34,971 nucleotides of DNA, from assembly GCA_030145825.1 (NCBI GenBank), contig JAIXHM010000008.1, positions 1-34,971 of the forward strand, in the 5' to 3' direction. Below the pieces are notes generated by a model. The model saw only the letters and a list, made by a program, of their open reading frames with translations. It was not told the DNA's origin and searched no databases. The position numbers and the translations under genes were made by a program. Source of the stretch: Flavobacterium sp. (GTDB taxonomy: Bacteria; Bacteroidota; Bacteroidia; Flavobacteriales; Flavobacteriaceae). Below, piece by piece: positions 1 to 6,780 of the stretch (position 1 is its first letter; each line of letters opens with the position of its first letter).

Positions 1-72
1 CACTTAGTAGACGAAGAAGGATATTACAAAGAATTATATTTAAAACAATTGACTGAAATAGAAAGTGTATAA
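1..72 (+). CDS. C-terminal end of a probable ABC exporter (partial)
   Basis: The window opens inside a reading frame that runs 23 codons to a TAA and ends in HLVDEEGYYKELYLKQ. A His followed by an acidic residue, then G-Y-Y-x-x-L-Y-x-x-Q, is the usual tail of the ATPase domain in MsbA/MDR-type exporters, just after the H-loop helices. That is family knowledge applied to a very short fragment, so the assignment is tentative; substrate and membrane part lie outside the window. The next gene (DUF3276) is co-directional after about 70 bases, with no terminator hairpin between them, so read-through is possible. Confidence 0.5.
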   Translation, partial: HLVDEEGYYKELYLKQLTEIESV

Positions 73-140
73 AAAATTGGTTTATAATTTTTTTTTTTAG
101 ATTTTTGAAACACTAAAACCACTAATTGAAAGATTGGATT

Positions 141-506
141 ATGAGAGAAAATGAAATGTTAGAAACAGAAGAAATCTTTTCTAAAGTATTAAGAGCTGGT
201 AGAAGAACATATTTTTTTGATGTAAGATCTACAAAAGCAGATGATTACTACATTACAATTACTGAAAGCAAAAAATTTACTGAAGAAGATGGTTCATACC
301 ACTTTAAAAAACACAAAATTTATTTATACAAAGAAGATTTTGCTGCTTTCCAAGAGATTTTAACTGAAATGACTGATTTTGTAGTTTCTCAAAAAGGAGA
401 AGAAGTAATTTCAGAAAGACATCAAAAAGATTTTAAAAGAGAAAGTTATTCTACTGAAGGTTCTTCAACAGAAAGCTTTACCGATATTAGTTTTGAAGAT
501 ATTTAA
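141..506 (+). CDS. DUF3276 / PUR-family nucleic-acid-binding protein
   Basis: This small cytosolic protein of about 121 residues belongs to the DUF3276 family, which adopts the PUR-alpha-like fold and is thought to bind single-stranded DNA or RNA. The recognisable core is EIFSKVLRAGRRTYFFDVR, followed by TKADDYYxTITESKKF and HKIYLYKEDF, which give the beta strands and helix of a PUR repeat. The C-terminal 25 residues are polar and low complexity, ending SFTDISFEDI. The ORF track begins at a TTG (126); I prefer the ATG at 141 (MRENEMLETEE), with a further in-frame ATG at 156. A strong terminator follows. Its physiological role is not known to me. Confidence 0.85.
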   Translation: MRENEMLETEEIFSKVLRAGRRTYFFDVRSTKADDYYITITESKKFTEEDGSYHFKKHKIYLYKEDFAAFQEILTEMTDFVVSQKGEEVISERHQKDFKRESYSTEGSSTESFTDISFEDI

Positions 507-521
507 TTGAAACTTAAATAT

Positions 522-551
522 AAAAAAGTCCAACAATTGTTGGACTTTTTT
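522..551 (+). terminator. Rho-independent terminator after DUF3276
   Basis: This is a perfect 30-base palindrome with left arm AAAAAAGTCCAACAA, centre at 536/537, a GC-containing core (GTCC/GGAC) and an A tract mirrored by a T tract. It can act in both directions. It lies between convergent DUF3276 (+) and the CsaA-like gene (-). Confidence 0.85.
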
Positions 552-554
552 ATT

Positions 555-585
555 TTAGAATCTGAAACAATTTCAGATTGACAAA
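555..585. repeat. Dispersed palindromic repeat family B, copy 1
   Basis: Arms AATCTGAAA (559-567) and TTTCAGATT (571-579) are separated by CAA, preceded by TTTTAG and followed by GACAA. A near-identical element lies at 28346-28376 with arms ATTCTGAA/TTCAGAAT, so both arms changed together and pairing is kept. Both copies directly follow a terminator T tract and precede the stop codon of a minus-strand gene. Confidence 0.7.
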
Positions 586-600
586 ATAGTCCTAGATTTT

Positions 601-945
601 TTATGCCATTCTTAAACCATTTTCTACTTTAAAATCAGGCGAAAGTAATACCACATCTTTATCGTCGCCTACAATTCCTAAAACTAGACATTCACTCATA
701 AACTTGCCAATTTGCTTTTTAGGAAAATTTACAACCGCAATTATTTGTTTTCCAATTAACGCTTCCTTTTGATAGCGTTTTGTTATTTGAGCAGATGATT
801 TTTTAATTCCAATTTCAGTTCCAAAATCTATATGTAATTGATAAGCTGGATTTCTTGCTTCTGGAAAATCATTTACTTCCAAAATAGTTCCTACCCTTAT
901 ATCTATTTTTTCAAAATCTTGCCAAGTTATTTCTTCTTTTATCAT
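601..945 (-). CDS. csaA: CsaA-like tRNA-binding domain protein
   Basis: This is a stand-alone tRNA-binding OB-fold domain of about 114 residues, the family that includes CsaA and the C-terminal domain of some methionyl- and phenylalanyl-tRNA synthetases. Signatures are the start WQDFEKIDIRVGTI, the KKSSAQIT segment, QIIAVVNFPKKQIG and the terminal VVLLSPDFKVENGLRMA. CsaA proteins form dimers that bind tRNA or act as export-related chaperones; which applies here is unknown. The ORF track starts at 963 (MNKKGIM); I prefer ATG 945 (MIKEEITW), which fits family length and has an AAAGGA stretch just upstream. It is divergent from the thioredoxin-fold gene, with about 100 bases between them. Confidence 0.85.
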   Translation of the reverse strand: MIKEEITWQDFEKIDIRVGTILEVNDFPEARNPAYQLHIDFGTEIGIKKSSAQITKRYQKEALIGKQIIAVVNFPKKQIGKFMSECLVLGIVGDDKDVVLLSPDFKVENGLRMA

Positions 946-1044
946 GATTCCTTTTTTATTCAAATTTAAGAAAATTCATCGCTTTTGTAACATTCTCTAT
1001 ACAATTTCGTATAACAACTATAACTTCTAATTTCCAAACCAAAA

Positions 1045-1605
1045 ATGGCGCAAACTCCATCAAATATGTTAGCTCTTGGAACAAAAGCTCCTGATTTTAA
1101 TTTACCAGCAACTAATTTTAATGAACATTTTTCATTTAAAAAGATAAAAGGTAACAAAGGAACACTAGTAATCTTTATTTGCAATCATTGTCCGTTTGTG
1201 CTACATGTTATTGAAGAAATTGTAATGATTGCGAACGATTATCGCGTTCAAGGAATTGGTGTAGTTGCAATTTCAAGCAATGATGTGGTGAAGTATCCAC
1301 AAGATGCACCTGATAAAATGGCAGATTTTGCATTGGAACAAAAAATAGATTTCCCTTATTTGTTTGACGAAACGCAAGAAGTTGCCAAAGCTTATGATGC
1401 CGCTTGTACACCGGATTTTTATTTATTTGACAATCAAGATAAACTAGTTTATCGTGGACAATTAGACGATTCTCGTCCAGCAAATGGTATTCCAGTTTCG
1501 GGAAGTGATTTGCGTAATGCAATTGACGCTATTATTTACAATAGAAAGATAAATGATATTCAAAAACCAAGTATTGGTTGTAATATTAAATGGAAGTCTT
1601 CTTAG
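1045..1605 (+). CDS. Thioredoxin-fold (AhpC/TSA-like) thiol oxidoreductase
   Basis: This 186-residue protein has a thioredoxin fold. The redox motif is CNHC (Cys46 and Cys49) in FICNHCPFV. Further family marks are GTKAPDFNLPA near the N-terminus, AISSNDVVKYPQD, the cis-proline loop AACTPDFYLFD, the strand YRGQLDDSRP, and the ending QKPSIGCNIKWK. No signal peptide is visible, so it is probably cytoplasmic, unlike TlpA/ResA-type homologues. It likely acts as a peroxiredoxin-like or disulfide reductase enzyme; the substrate cannot be read from sequence. It is convergent with the secreted-protein gene at 1677, with no convincing T-tailed hairpin in the 71 bases between them. Confidence 0.8.
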   Translation: MAQTPSNMLALGTKAPDFNLPATNFNEHFSFKKIKGNKGTLVIFICNHCPFVLHVIEEIVMIANDYRVQGIGVVAISSNDVVKYPQDAPDKMADFALEQKIDFPYLFDETQEVAKAYDAACTPDFYLFDNQDKLVYRGQLDDSRPANGIPVSGSDLRNAIDAIIYNRKINDIQKPSIGCNIKWKSS

Positions 1606-1676
1606 AGTTCAGTATCCAGTTTTCAATATCTGGTCGCTGTAGACCATAATAAGCAAAGTTTACATTTAAACTACGA

Positions 1677-2177
1677 TTATTTCCTCTCCAAAACTACTTC
1701 AACTGGACTATTAGTTCTTCTACCGAACATTTTAGCTTTTTCGTTCTCTGAAGAACATAAAACGTAGAGATTGTAAGTTTGCAAAGGAAATATTTGAGGT
1801 TTGTAAATTTGGTTACTATCTTCTATTTTAATGCTAAAACTTTCTATTGGAAAGGTATTACATACCGATAAAAAATATTGATCTTGTGCATAAGGAAAGA
1901 AATAACGTACTTTTTCACCTTCTTTACTTATCAAATAATTTTGAGTAAATAAAAGCGGATCATTAGCGTTATTCCAACTGTATTTATTATTAATATTTAA
2001 AACCTCAACATTATTTTCATCAACAATTGAAATTCTAAGATTTTTAATGTTTTCAATTTTACCGTTTTCATGAACATCTACAACAATATATGAAGTAAAA
2101 TCATACCCACAATGAGGTATTTGGCCTATTGAAAAAATAGAAAAAAGAGGAAAGAGGAAAGAAAATAGATTCTTCAT
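1677..2177 (-). CDS. Secreted protein of unknown function
   Basis: I do not recognise this 166-residue protein. It begins with a clear signal peptide (MKNLFSFLFPLFSIFSIGQ), so it should be exported. The mature part is rich in Asn, Tyr and Ile and looks like a beta-sandwich; the segments VVDVHENGKIENIKNLRISI and LQTYNLYVLCSSE suggest strands. Three cysteines follow the signal peptide (HCGYD, SVCNT, VLCSS), an odd number. It ends RTNSPVEVVLERK. It lies 46 bases downstream of the small cytochrome c lipoprotein in the same direction, so the two may share a transcript. Confidence 0.6.
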   Translation of the reverse strand: MKNLFSFLFPLFSIFSIGQIPHCGYDFTSYIVVDVHENGKIENIKNLRISIVDENNVEVLNINNKYSWNNANDPLLFTQNYLISKEGEKVRYFFPYAQDQYFLSVCNTFPIESFSIKIEDSNQIYKPQIFPLQTYNLYVLCSSENEKAKMFGRRTNSPVEVVLERK

Positions 2178-2223
2178 ATAAAAAATTGACTCGCATTTAT
2201 TGATATACCACGAGTTTTAAAAA

Positions 2224-2535
2224 TTATTTCATCGTTACATAGTTGTAAACTAACTCACGCTCTTCATCAGAAATTTTAGCTTTTTTTTGCATGCGTAACA
2301 TAATGGGTTGCCATTCTTCAACTGTAAAATCTTCAACTGCTGGAAGTTTATGACATCTTCCACATTTTCCTTCATAAATAGATTTCCCTTGAGCTAACTC
2401 GGGAGTTAATTCTACAACCTCTAATACAGCAATAGGTTTTGTTTTTGTTTCCGTTTTAGCAACGGCATTTTTACTAGAAGAACATGATGCTAGTAATGTT
2501 AAAGCTGCAATAATGCTTAATAATTTAGTTCTCAT
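2224..2535 (-). CDS. Small monoheme cytochrome c lipoprotein
   Basis: This 103-residue precursor has a lipoprotein signal ending LLAS-Cys18 and a polar linker. A compact cytochrome c domain follows, with one heme c site, CGRCH (Cys58, Cys61, His62). Methionines at 79 and 82 (PIMLRM) are candidates for the sixth heme ligand. The mature heme domain is only about 60 residues, near the lower limit for the fold. It probably carries electrons from the periplasmic face of a membrane. The residues after Cys18 (SSSKN) lack the acidic export signal seen in surface lipoproteins, which favours a periplasm-facing anchor. It may form an operon with the downstream secreted protein. Confidence 0.8.
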   Translation of the reverse strand: MRTKLLSIIAALTLLASCSSSKNAVAKTETKTKPIAVLEVVELTPELAQGKSIYEGKCGRCHKLPAVEDFTVEEWQPIMLRMQKKAKISDEERELVYNYVTMK

Positions 2536-2576
2536 AGTTTATTGATTTGGGTAAAAATAGTTATTTTCAAAACAAA

Positions 2577-2605
2577 AAATCCCAAAATATAAAATTTTGG
2601 GATTT
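2577..2605 (-). terminator. Terminator downstream of the cyclophilin-FKBP gene
   Basis: The inverted repeat has arms AAATCCCAAAAT and ATTTTGGGATTT around a 5-base loop. On the minus strand the T-rich end follows the stem. An A/T palindrome (AAATAGTTTT and its complement, 2619-2638) spans the stop codon just before it. Confidence 0.75.
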
Positions 2606-2632
2606 AATTTATTATTTAAAATAGTTTTAAAA

Positions 2633-3565
2633 CTATTTCACGTCCATTAATTCAACATCGAAAACTAAAGTTGCATTTGGAGGAATTACACCACCAGCAC
2701 CTCTACTTCCATACCCTAAATAAGAAGGAATTACAAAACGAGCTTTATCACCTACTTTTAAAAGAGCAATACCTTCATCCCATCCTTCAATTACTTGACC
2801 AACTCCTAAAGTAAAATCAATTGGTTGTTTTCTTTTGTATGATGAATCAAAAACTTGACCGTTTTCTAAAGCTCCTTGATAATGAACTGATACTTTTTTG
2901 CCTTTTTCAGCTTGTTTACCACTTCCTTTTTGAATAATTTGGTAACGTAAACCGCTTTCTGTTTTTTGAAAACCAGCCGCTAATTTTTCTAAAGCTTCTT
3001 CAGCTAATCTTTTTTCTTCAGCTAAACGTTGCTCACGAGAACCTTCAAATTTTCTAAAAGCTTCAATAGCGTTCCAGTTTTTAGCCTCATCTCCTACTCT
3101 AACAATTTCGATAGATTCTATAGCATCTCCTTGAGCGATTGCATCTACAACATCTTGTCCTTCAACAACATGTCCAAAAACAGTATGTTTTCCATCTAAC
3201 CAACCTGTTTCAACATGAGTAATAAAAAATTGAGAACCATTAGTTCCTGGTCCAGCATTTGCCATAGATAAAACTCCTGGTCCATCATGTCTTAATTCTG
3301 GATGAAACTCATCATCAAAGTTGTAACCAGGTCCACCTGTTCCTTGCCCTTGAGGACAACCTCCTTGAATCATAAAATCAGGAATAACACGGTGAAATTT
3401 TAATCCATCATAGTAAGGTTTTCCCATTGGACGAGCCGAATTCTCTAATTGTCCTTCTGCTAAACCAACAAAGTTACCAACAGTTCCTGGTGTTTTATCG
3501 TGAGTTAATTTTACCAAAATACTACCTTTTGGTGTATTAAATTTTGCGTAAATTCCGTCTTGCAT
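2633..3565 (-). CDS. Cyclophilin-FKBP fusion peptidyl-prolyl isomerase
   Basis: Two unrelated prolyl isomerase domains sit in one chain of 310 residues. The N-terminal half is a cyclophilin (about residues 1-160) with [25 protein letters not shown] and [10 protein letters not shown], which include the catalytic Arg and substrate-binding residues. A charged helical linker rich in Glu, Lys and Ala follows. The C-terminal third is an FKBP domain with [31 protein letters not shown] and IPSYLGYG. No signal peptide is seen, so it is probably cytoplasmic. The ORF track starts at 3592, but a promoter-like TAATTTTG (3590-3597) overlaps that codon; ATG 3565 ([11 protein letters not shown]) fits better. 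Both domains look catalytically intact. Confidence 0.9.
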   Translation of the reverse strand: MQDGIYAKFNTPKGSILVKLTHDKTPGTVGNFVGLAEGQLENSARPMGKPYYDGLKFHRVIPDFMIQGGCPQGQGTGGPGYNFDDEFHPELRHDGPGVLSMANAGPGTNGSQFFITHVETGWLDGKHTVFGHVVEGQDVVDAIAQGDAIESIEIVRVGDEAKNWNAIEAFRKFEGSREQRLAEEKRLAEEALEKLAAGFQKTESGLRYQIIQKGSGKQAEKGKKVSVHYQGALENGQVFDSSYKRKQPIDFTLGVGQVIEGWDEGIALLKVGDKARFVIPSYLGYGSRGAGGVIPPNATLVFDVELMDVK

Positions 3566-3589
3566 CGTTTTAATAATTAAATTTGAATG

Positions 3590-3597
3590 CAAAATTA
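3590..3597 (-). promoter_or_regulatory. -7 box for the cyclophilin-FKBP gene
   Basis: On the minus strand this reads TAATTTTG, an exact match to the Bacteroidota TAnnTTTG element. It places transcription start near 3584, about 20 bases before ATG 3565. No -33 TTG is found at the preferred spacing, so this rests on the -7 match only. Confidence 0.5.
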
Positions 3598-3633
3598 CGA
3601 TTTTCTATTCAAAATAGAACATATTAAAATATA

Positions 3634-4431
3634 ATGGATAACGAAAAGTATTTTGAAATCAACAAACAAACCTGGAATAATAAAGTTCCCATTCATCTAG
3701 ATTCTGAATTTTACGATCAAAAAAGTTTTCTAGAAGGTAAAAATTCTCTTCCTGAAGTTGATATTGCATTATTAGGAAATATCCAAAATAAATCCATTTT
3801 GCATTTGCAATGTCATTTTGGTCAAGATTCTATTTCTATGGCGCGAATGGGCGCAAAAGTAACCGGTATCGATTTATCGGATAAAGCAATAGAGGAAGCT
3901 CAAAAAATAAATTCAGCACTGAATCTTGATGTAAAATTTATTTGCTGTAATGTTTATGATACATTAAAAAACATTGATGAAAAATTTGACATCGTTTATA
4001 CAAGTTATGGTGTTATTGGTTGGTTACCCGATTTAGATAATTGGGCAAAAATTATTTCTCAAAGTTTAAAGCCCGGCGGAAAACTAATTTTTGTTGAGTT
4101 CCACCCTTTTGTTTGGATGTTTGATGATAATTTTAAAGAAATAAAATATCATTATCATAATGAAAGACCCATTATAGAAGAATATTCAGGAACATATGCC
4201 AACAAAGAAGCCGATATAAAAGCAGATTATGTGGGTTGGAATCATTCTTTATCAGAAATATTTACAAGTTTAATCAAACACGGACTTGAAATTCAACATT
4301 TCGAAGAATACGATTATTCTCCATACAACTGTTTCAACGAAACAATAGAATTTGAAAAAGGAAAATATAGAATCAAGCATTTGGACAATAAAATCCCTAT
4401 GCTTTTCAGTTTAATTGCAAATAAAAAATAA
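3634..4431 (+). CDS. Class I SAM-dependent methyltransferase
   Basis: This 265-residue protein has a Rossmann methyltransferase fold. Motif I is ILHLQCHFGQDSISMARMGA, a variant with Cys-His-Phe-Gly in the place of the usual G-x-G-x-G, followed by the acidic strand end VTGIDLS. Motif II/III is FDIVYTSYGVIGWLPDLDNW, and the post-motif is LKPGGKLIFVEFHPF. The substrate is unknown; homologues with this HFGQDS motif are usually annotated only as methyltransferases. Only three bases separate its stop from the SDR gene, so the two are likely co-transcribed. It is divergent from the cyclophilin-FKBP gene. Confidence 0.85.
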   Translation: MDNEKYFEINKQTWNNKVPIHLDSEFYDQKSFLEGKNSLPEVDIALLGNIQNKSILHLQCHFGQDSISMARMGAKVTGIDLSDKAIEEAQKINSALNLDVKFICCNVYDTLKNIDEKFDIVYTSYGVIGWLPDLDNWAKIISQSLKPGGKLIFVEFHPFVWMFDDNFKEIKYHYHNERPIIEEYSGTYANKEADIKADYVGWNHSLSEIFTSLIKHGLEIQHFEEYDYSPYNCFNETIEFEKGKYRIKHLDNKIPMLFSLIANKK

Positions 4432-4434
4432 TCT

Positions 4435-5154
4435 ATGGAAAATTTAAAAGGAAAAAAAGCACTAATTACAGGCGGAAACAAAGGACTAGGAAAAGCTACT
4501 GCCATTGCACTTGCAAAAGAAGGAGTAGATGTGGCTATTACTGGTAGAAATGAAGAACAATTAGTTGCAACTGTTAATGAATTAAAAAGTTTAGGTATAA
4601 ATGCTACTTACGCAGTTTTTAATGTTGGAAATTATGATGAAGTAAAAAGAGGAATTCAATCTATTTTTGAAGATTTTGGAACTATTGATATTTTAATAAA
4701 TAATGCTGGTATAGCGGCTTTTGGATCATTTAATGATATGGAAGTTGATACTTGGTCAAATATTATACAAACAAACGTTATGGGAATGTATTACGTTACA
4801 AAAGAAATACTTCCGCATTTAATAGCTAAAAATCAAGGAGACATAATTAATGTATCTTCTACTGCAGGATTAACAGGAAATGCAAATACTTCGGCATATT
4901 CTGCTTCAAAATTTGCTGTAATTGGATTATCAGAAGCATTAATGAAAGAAGTACGTAAAAATAATATACGTGTTTGTACCTTAACTCCAAGTACAATTGC
5001 TTCAGATATGTCTATTTCATTAGGAATTGCTAAAAAAGAAGATGTAGAAACTGTTTTACAACCCGAAGACTTTGCTGAACTTATTGTTGCTGGTTTAAAA
5101 TTACCAAGAAGAGCCATGTTAAAAGGCGCTTCATTATGGTCTACAAATCCATAA
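4435..5154 (+). CDS. Short-chain dehydrogenase/reductase (FabG-like)
   Basis: This 239-residue classical SDR has the cofactor loop TGGNKGLG, the structural NNAG motif, and the catalytic set in NVSSTAGL and Tyr155-x-x-x-Lys159 (YSASK). The Arg in AITGRNEEQ, after the second strand, favours NADP(H). It resembles 3-oxoacyl-ACP reductases, but chromosomal context does not place it in fatty acid synthesis; it follows a methyltransferase by three bases. The C-terminus (LPRRAMLKGASLWSTNP) is typical for the group in Bacteroidota. A small-molecule carbonyl/alcohol substrate is the safest statement. Confidence 0.85.
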   Translation: MENLKGKKALITGGNKGLGKATAIALAKEGVDVAITGRNEEQLVATVNELKSLGINATYAVFNVGNYDEVKRGIQSIFEDFGTIDILINNAGIAAFGSFNDMEVDTWSNIIQTNVMGMYYVTKEILPHLIAKNQGDIINVSSTAGLTGNANTSAYSASKFAVIGLSEALMKEVRKNNIRVCTLTPSTIASDMSISLGIAKKEDVETVLQPEDFAELIVAGLKLPRRAMLKGASLWSTNP

Positions 5155-5172
5155 TTTTAAAATATCCTTATC

Positions 5173-5217
5173 AAATCCATAAGTCAGTACACTTTCTTTC
5201 TTATGGATTTTTTTATT
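5173..5217 (+). terminator. Terminator after the methyltransferase-SDR pair
   Basis: Arms AAATCCATAAG (5173-5183) and CTTATGGATTT (5200-5210) flank a 16-base loop, and a T-rich tail follows. The large loop makes it weaker than the other terminators here. Confidence 0.65.
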
Positions 5218-5248
5218 ATTTTTATTTCGACCAAAACAAATAATTTAA

Positions 5249-5383
5249 AGAAGATTTGCTTCTGAAGGTCACGGAGCCATTAAAAATCAAACTCATCCTT
5301 TTTTTGGCAAAATGAGTTATAACGAATGGGATAAATTACATTATATGCATTTAGATTATCATTTAAAACAGTTTAATGTTTAA
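5249..5383 (+). pseudogene. Decayed C-terminal remnant of a DUF1569 gene
   Basis: Between the SDR and the intact DUF1569 gene an open stretch encodes about 44 residues, including THPFFGKMSYNEWDKL and HLDYHLKQFNV, then a stop. It aligns without gaps to the C-terminus of the downstream DUF1569 protein (HHPFWGKMTYHDWDKF, NHLKRFGV), with roughly half the residues identical over 37 positions. An in-frame stop (5246) precedes it, and no start or N-terminal half is visible, so it is a fragment. The divergence means it is not a recent tandem duplication of its neighbour but an older paralogue that lost its front. It is too short for the ORF track. Confidence 0.75.
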
Positions 5384-5567
5384 TCCATTAATAAACAATA
5401 ATTTACATAACATCATCTGAATTTAATGACATTCATCGATTTTTTATAGTTAATTAACTAATATTCAATACTTTCATTTTCCAATTTTTCAAAAAAAATA
5501 GAATTCCAAATTGTATATCATAAAATATTTTGATTGTATAAATATTGTTTGACTAAAAAAATGACTT
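5384..5567. other. A/T-rich intergenic spacer
   Basis: These 184 bases hold no reading frame, no strong hairpin and no exact TAnnTTTG box. They presumably carry the promoter of the DUF1569 gene, but I cannot pinpoint it. Confidence 0.5.
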
Positions 5568-6014
5568 ATGAAAAGTATTTACAATTCTTATGATACTCGT
5601 GAATTAATTGAAAGAATTGATTTGCTTGAGGAAAATTCTAAAACTTTAGATGGAAATTTAACAGCTGAAATGCTTTACAGACAAATGCTTATCGAACTAG
5701 ATATTGCTTTTGGTAAACAAGACATTAAAGTAAGTGGATTTAAAAAATCGCTAAGTGTATTTTTCAAAAATTATTTCATAAAAAATGCACTTACTCAAGA
5801 AAGTCATGATTATTATTACAGAAAATCGCCAAAGGAATTAAATACTTTAGAATTAAAACTAGAACTCATTCAAAAAATAAATCGCATTGGGAATCAAGGA
5901 AAACATGCAATAATGAAAATGCATCATCCTTTTTGGGGTAAAATGACCTATCACGACTGGGATAAATTTGTTTGGGATTACATGGATAATCATTTAAAGC
6001 GATTTGGAGTATAA
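5568..6014 (+). CDS. DUF1569 (DinB-like fold) protein
   Basis: This 148-residue protein matches DUF1569, a family related to the DinB/YfiT four-helix bundles. The diagnostic C-terminal block is HHPFWGKMTYHDWDKF followed by YMDNHLKRFGV, where His residues in the HPF and DNHL segments are positioned like metal ligands of DinB proteins. The N-terminal helix contains REL-ERIDLLEENSKTLDG. The biochemical function is unknown; thiol transferase or metal-dependent activity is known for relatives but not shown here. It lies about 50 bases upstream of trmD. A remnant of a second family member lies just upstream. Confidence 0.7.
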   Translation: MKSIYNSYDTRELIERIDLLEENSKTLDGNLTAEMLYRQMLIELDIAFGKQDIKVSGFKKSLSVFFKNYFIKNALTQESHDYYYRKSPKELNTLELKLELIQKINRIGNQGKHAIMKMHHPFWGKMTYHDWDKFVWDYMDNHLKRFGV

Positions 6015-6034
6015 ACATATTAAATCAATTATTA

Positions 6035-6042
6035 TAAATTTG
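6035..6042 (+). promoter_or_regulatory. -7 box upstream of trmD
   Basis: TAAATTTG exactly matches TAnnTTTG, 20 bases before the trmD ATG. No TTG occurs at 17-21 bases upstream of it, so only the -7 half is supported. Confidence 0.45.
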
Positions 6043-6061
6043 CATCGAAAACATTTTTAGG

Positions 6062-6739
6062 ATGCGAATTGATATCATTACCGTTTTACCCGATTTATTA
6101 AGAAGTCCATTTGAAGGTTCGATTATGAAAAGAGCCATACAAAAAGGATTAGTGGAAGTACATTTTCACAATTTAAGAGATTACAGCACTAATAAACACA
6201 AAAATGTTGATGATTATCAATTTGGTGGTGGTGCTGGAATGGTGATGATGATAAAACCTATTGATTTATGCATTTCTAAATTGAAAAGTGAGCGTAAATA
6301 CGACGAGGTTATTTACATGACACCTGACGGCAAAACTTTAAACCAAAAAATGGCAAACTCTATGTCAATGCTTGAGAATATTATAATCTTGTGCGGACAT
6401 TATAAAGGAGTCGATCAACGCGTTCGTGACATGCACATTACTAAAGAAATTTCAATTGGTGATTATGTTTTAAGTGGAGGTGAAATTGGTGCTATTGTTT
6501 TTTGCGATGCTTTAATTCGATTAATTCCCGGAGTATTAAGTGATGAAACTTCTGCTTTAACAGATAGTTTTCAAGATAATTTACTATCACATCCTATTTA
6601 TACAAGACCTGCAGAATACAAAGGTTTAAAAGTACCTGATATTTTATTAAGTGGCAATTTTCCTGAAATTGAAAAATGGCGCGAACAAAAAGCTTATGAA
6701 CATACAAAAGAAAGAAGACCTGATTTATTAGAAGATTAA
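6062..6739 (+). CDS. trmD: tRNA (guanine-37-N1)-methyltransferase TrmD
   Basis: TrmD is the SPOUT-fold enzyme that methylates N1 of G37 next to the anticodon and prevents frameshifting. The 225-residue length is normal. Visible signatures are [20 protein letters not shown] at the start, the loop [16 protein letters not shown], the knotted SAM site [12 protein letters not shown] and GDYVLSGGE, the Asp/Asn region [16 protein letters not shown], and the tail [13 protein letters not shown]. In many bacteria trmD is next to rplS; here rplS follows but is separated by the large minus-strand gene. A weak CAAGAT/ATCTTG hairpin (6757-6779) lies between the convergent ends. Confidence 0.97.
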   Translation: MRIDIITVLPDLLRSPFEGSIMKRAIQKGLVEVHFHNLRDYSTNKHKNVDDYQFGGGAGMVMMIKPIDLCISKLKSERKYDEVIYMTPDGKTLNQKMANSMSMLENIIILCGHYKGVDQRVRDMHITKEISIGDYVLSGGEIGAIVFCDALIRLIPGVLSDETSALTDSFQDNLLSHPIYTRPAEYKGLKVPDILLSGNFPEIEKWREQKAYEHTKERRPDLLED

Positions 6740-6780
6740 TTCTGTAAATATAACATCAAGATCTCTTTCTTTTATCTTGC

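Noticed and set aside
1208-1522. Minus-strand ORF of 104 residues opposite the thioredoxin-fold gene
   Set aside because: It is an antisense shadow of a well-supported gene, with no family features or promoter.
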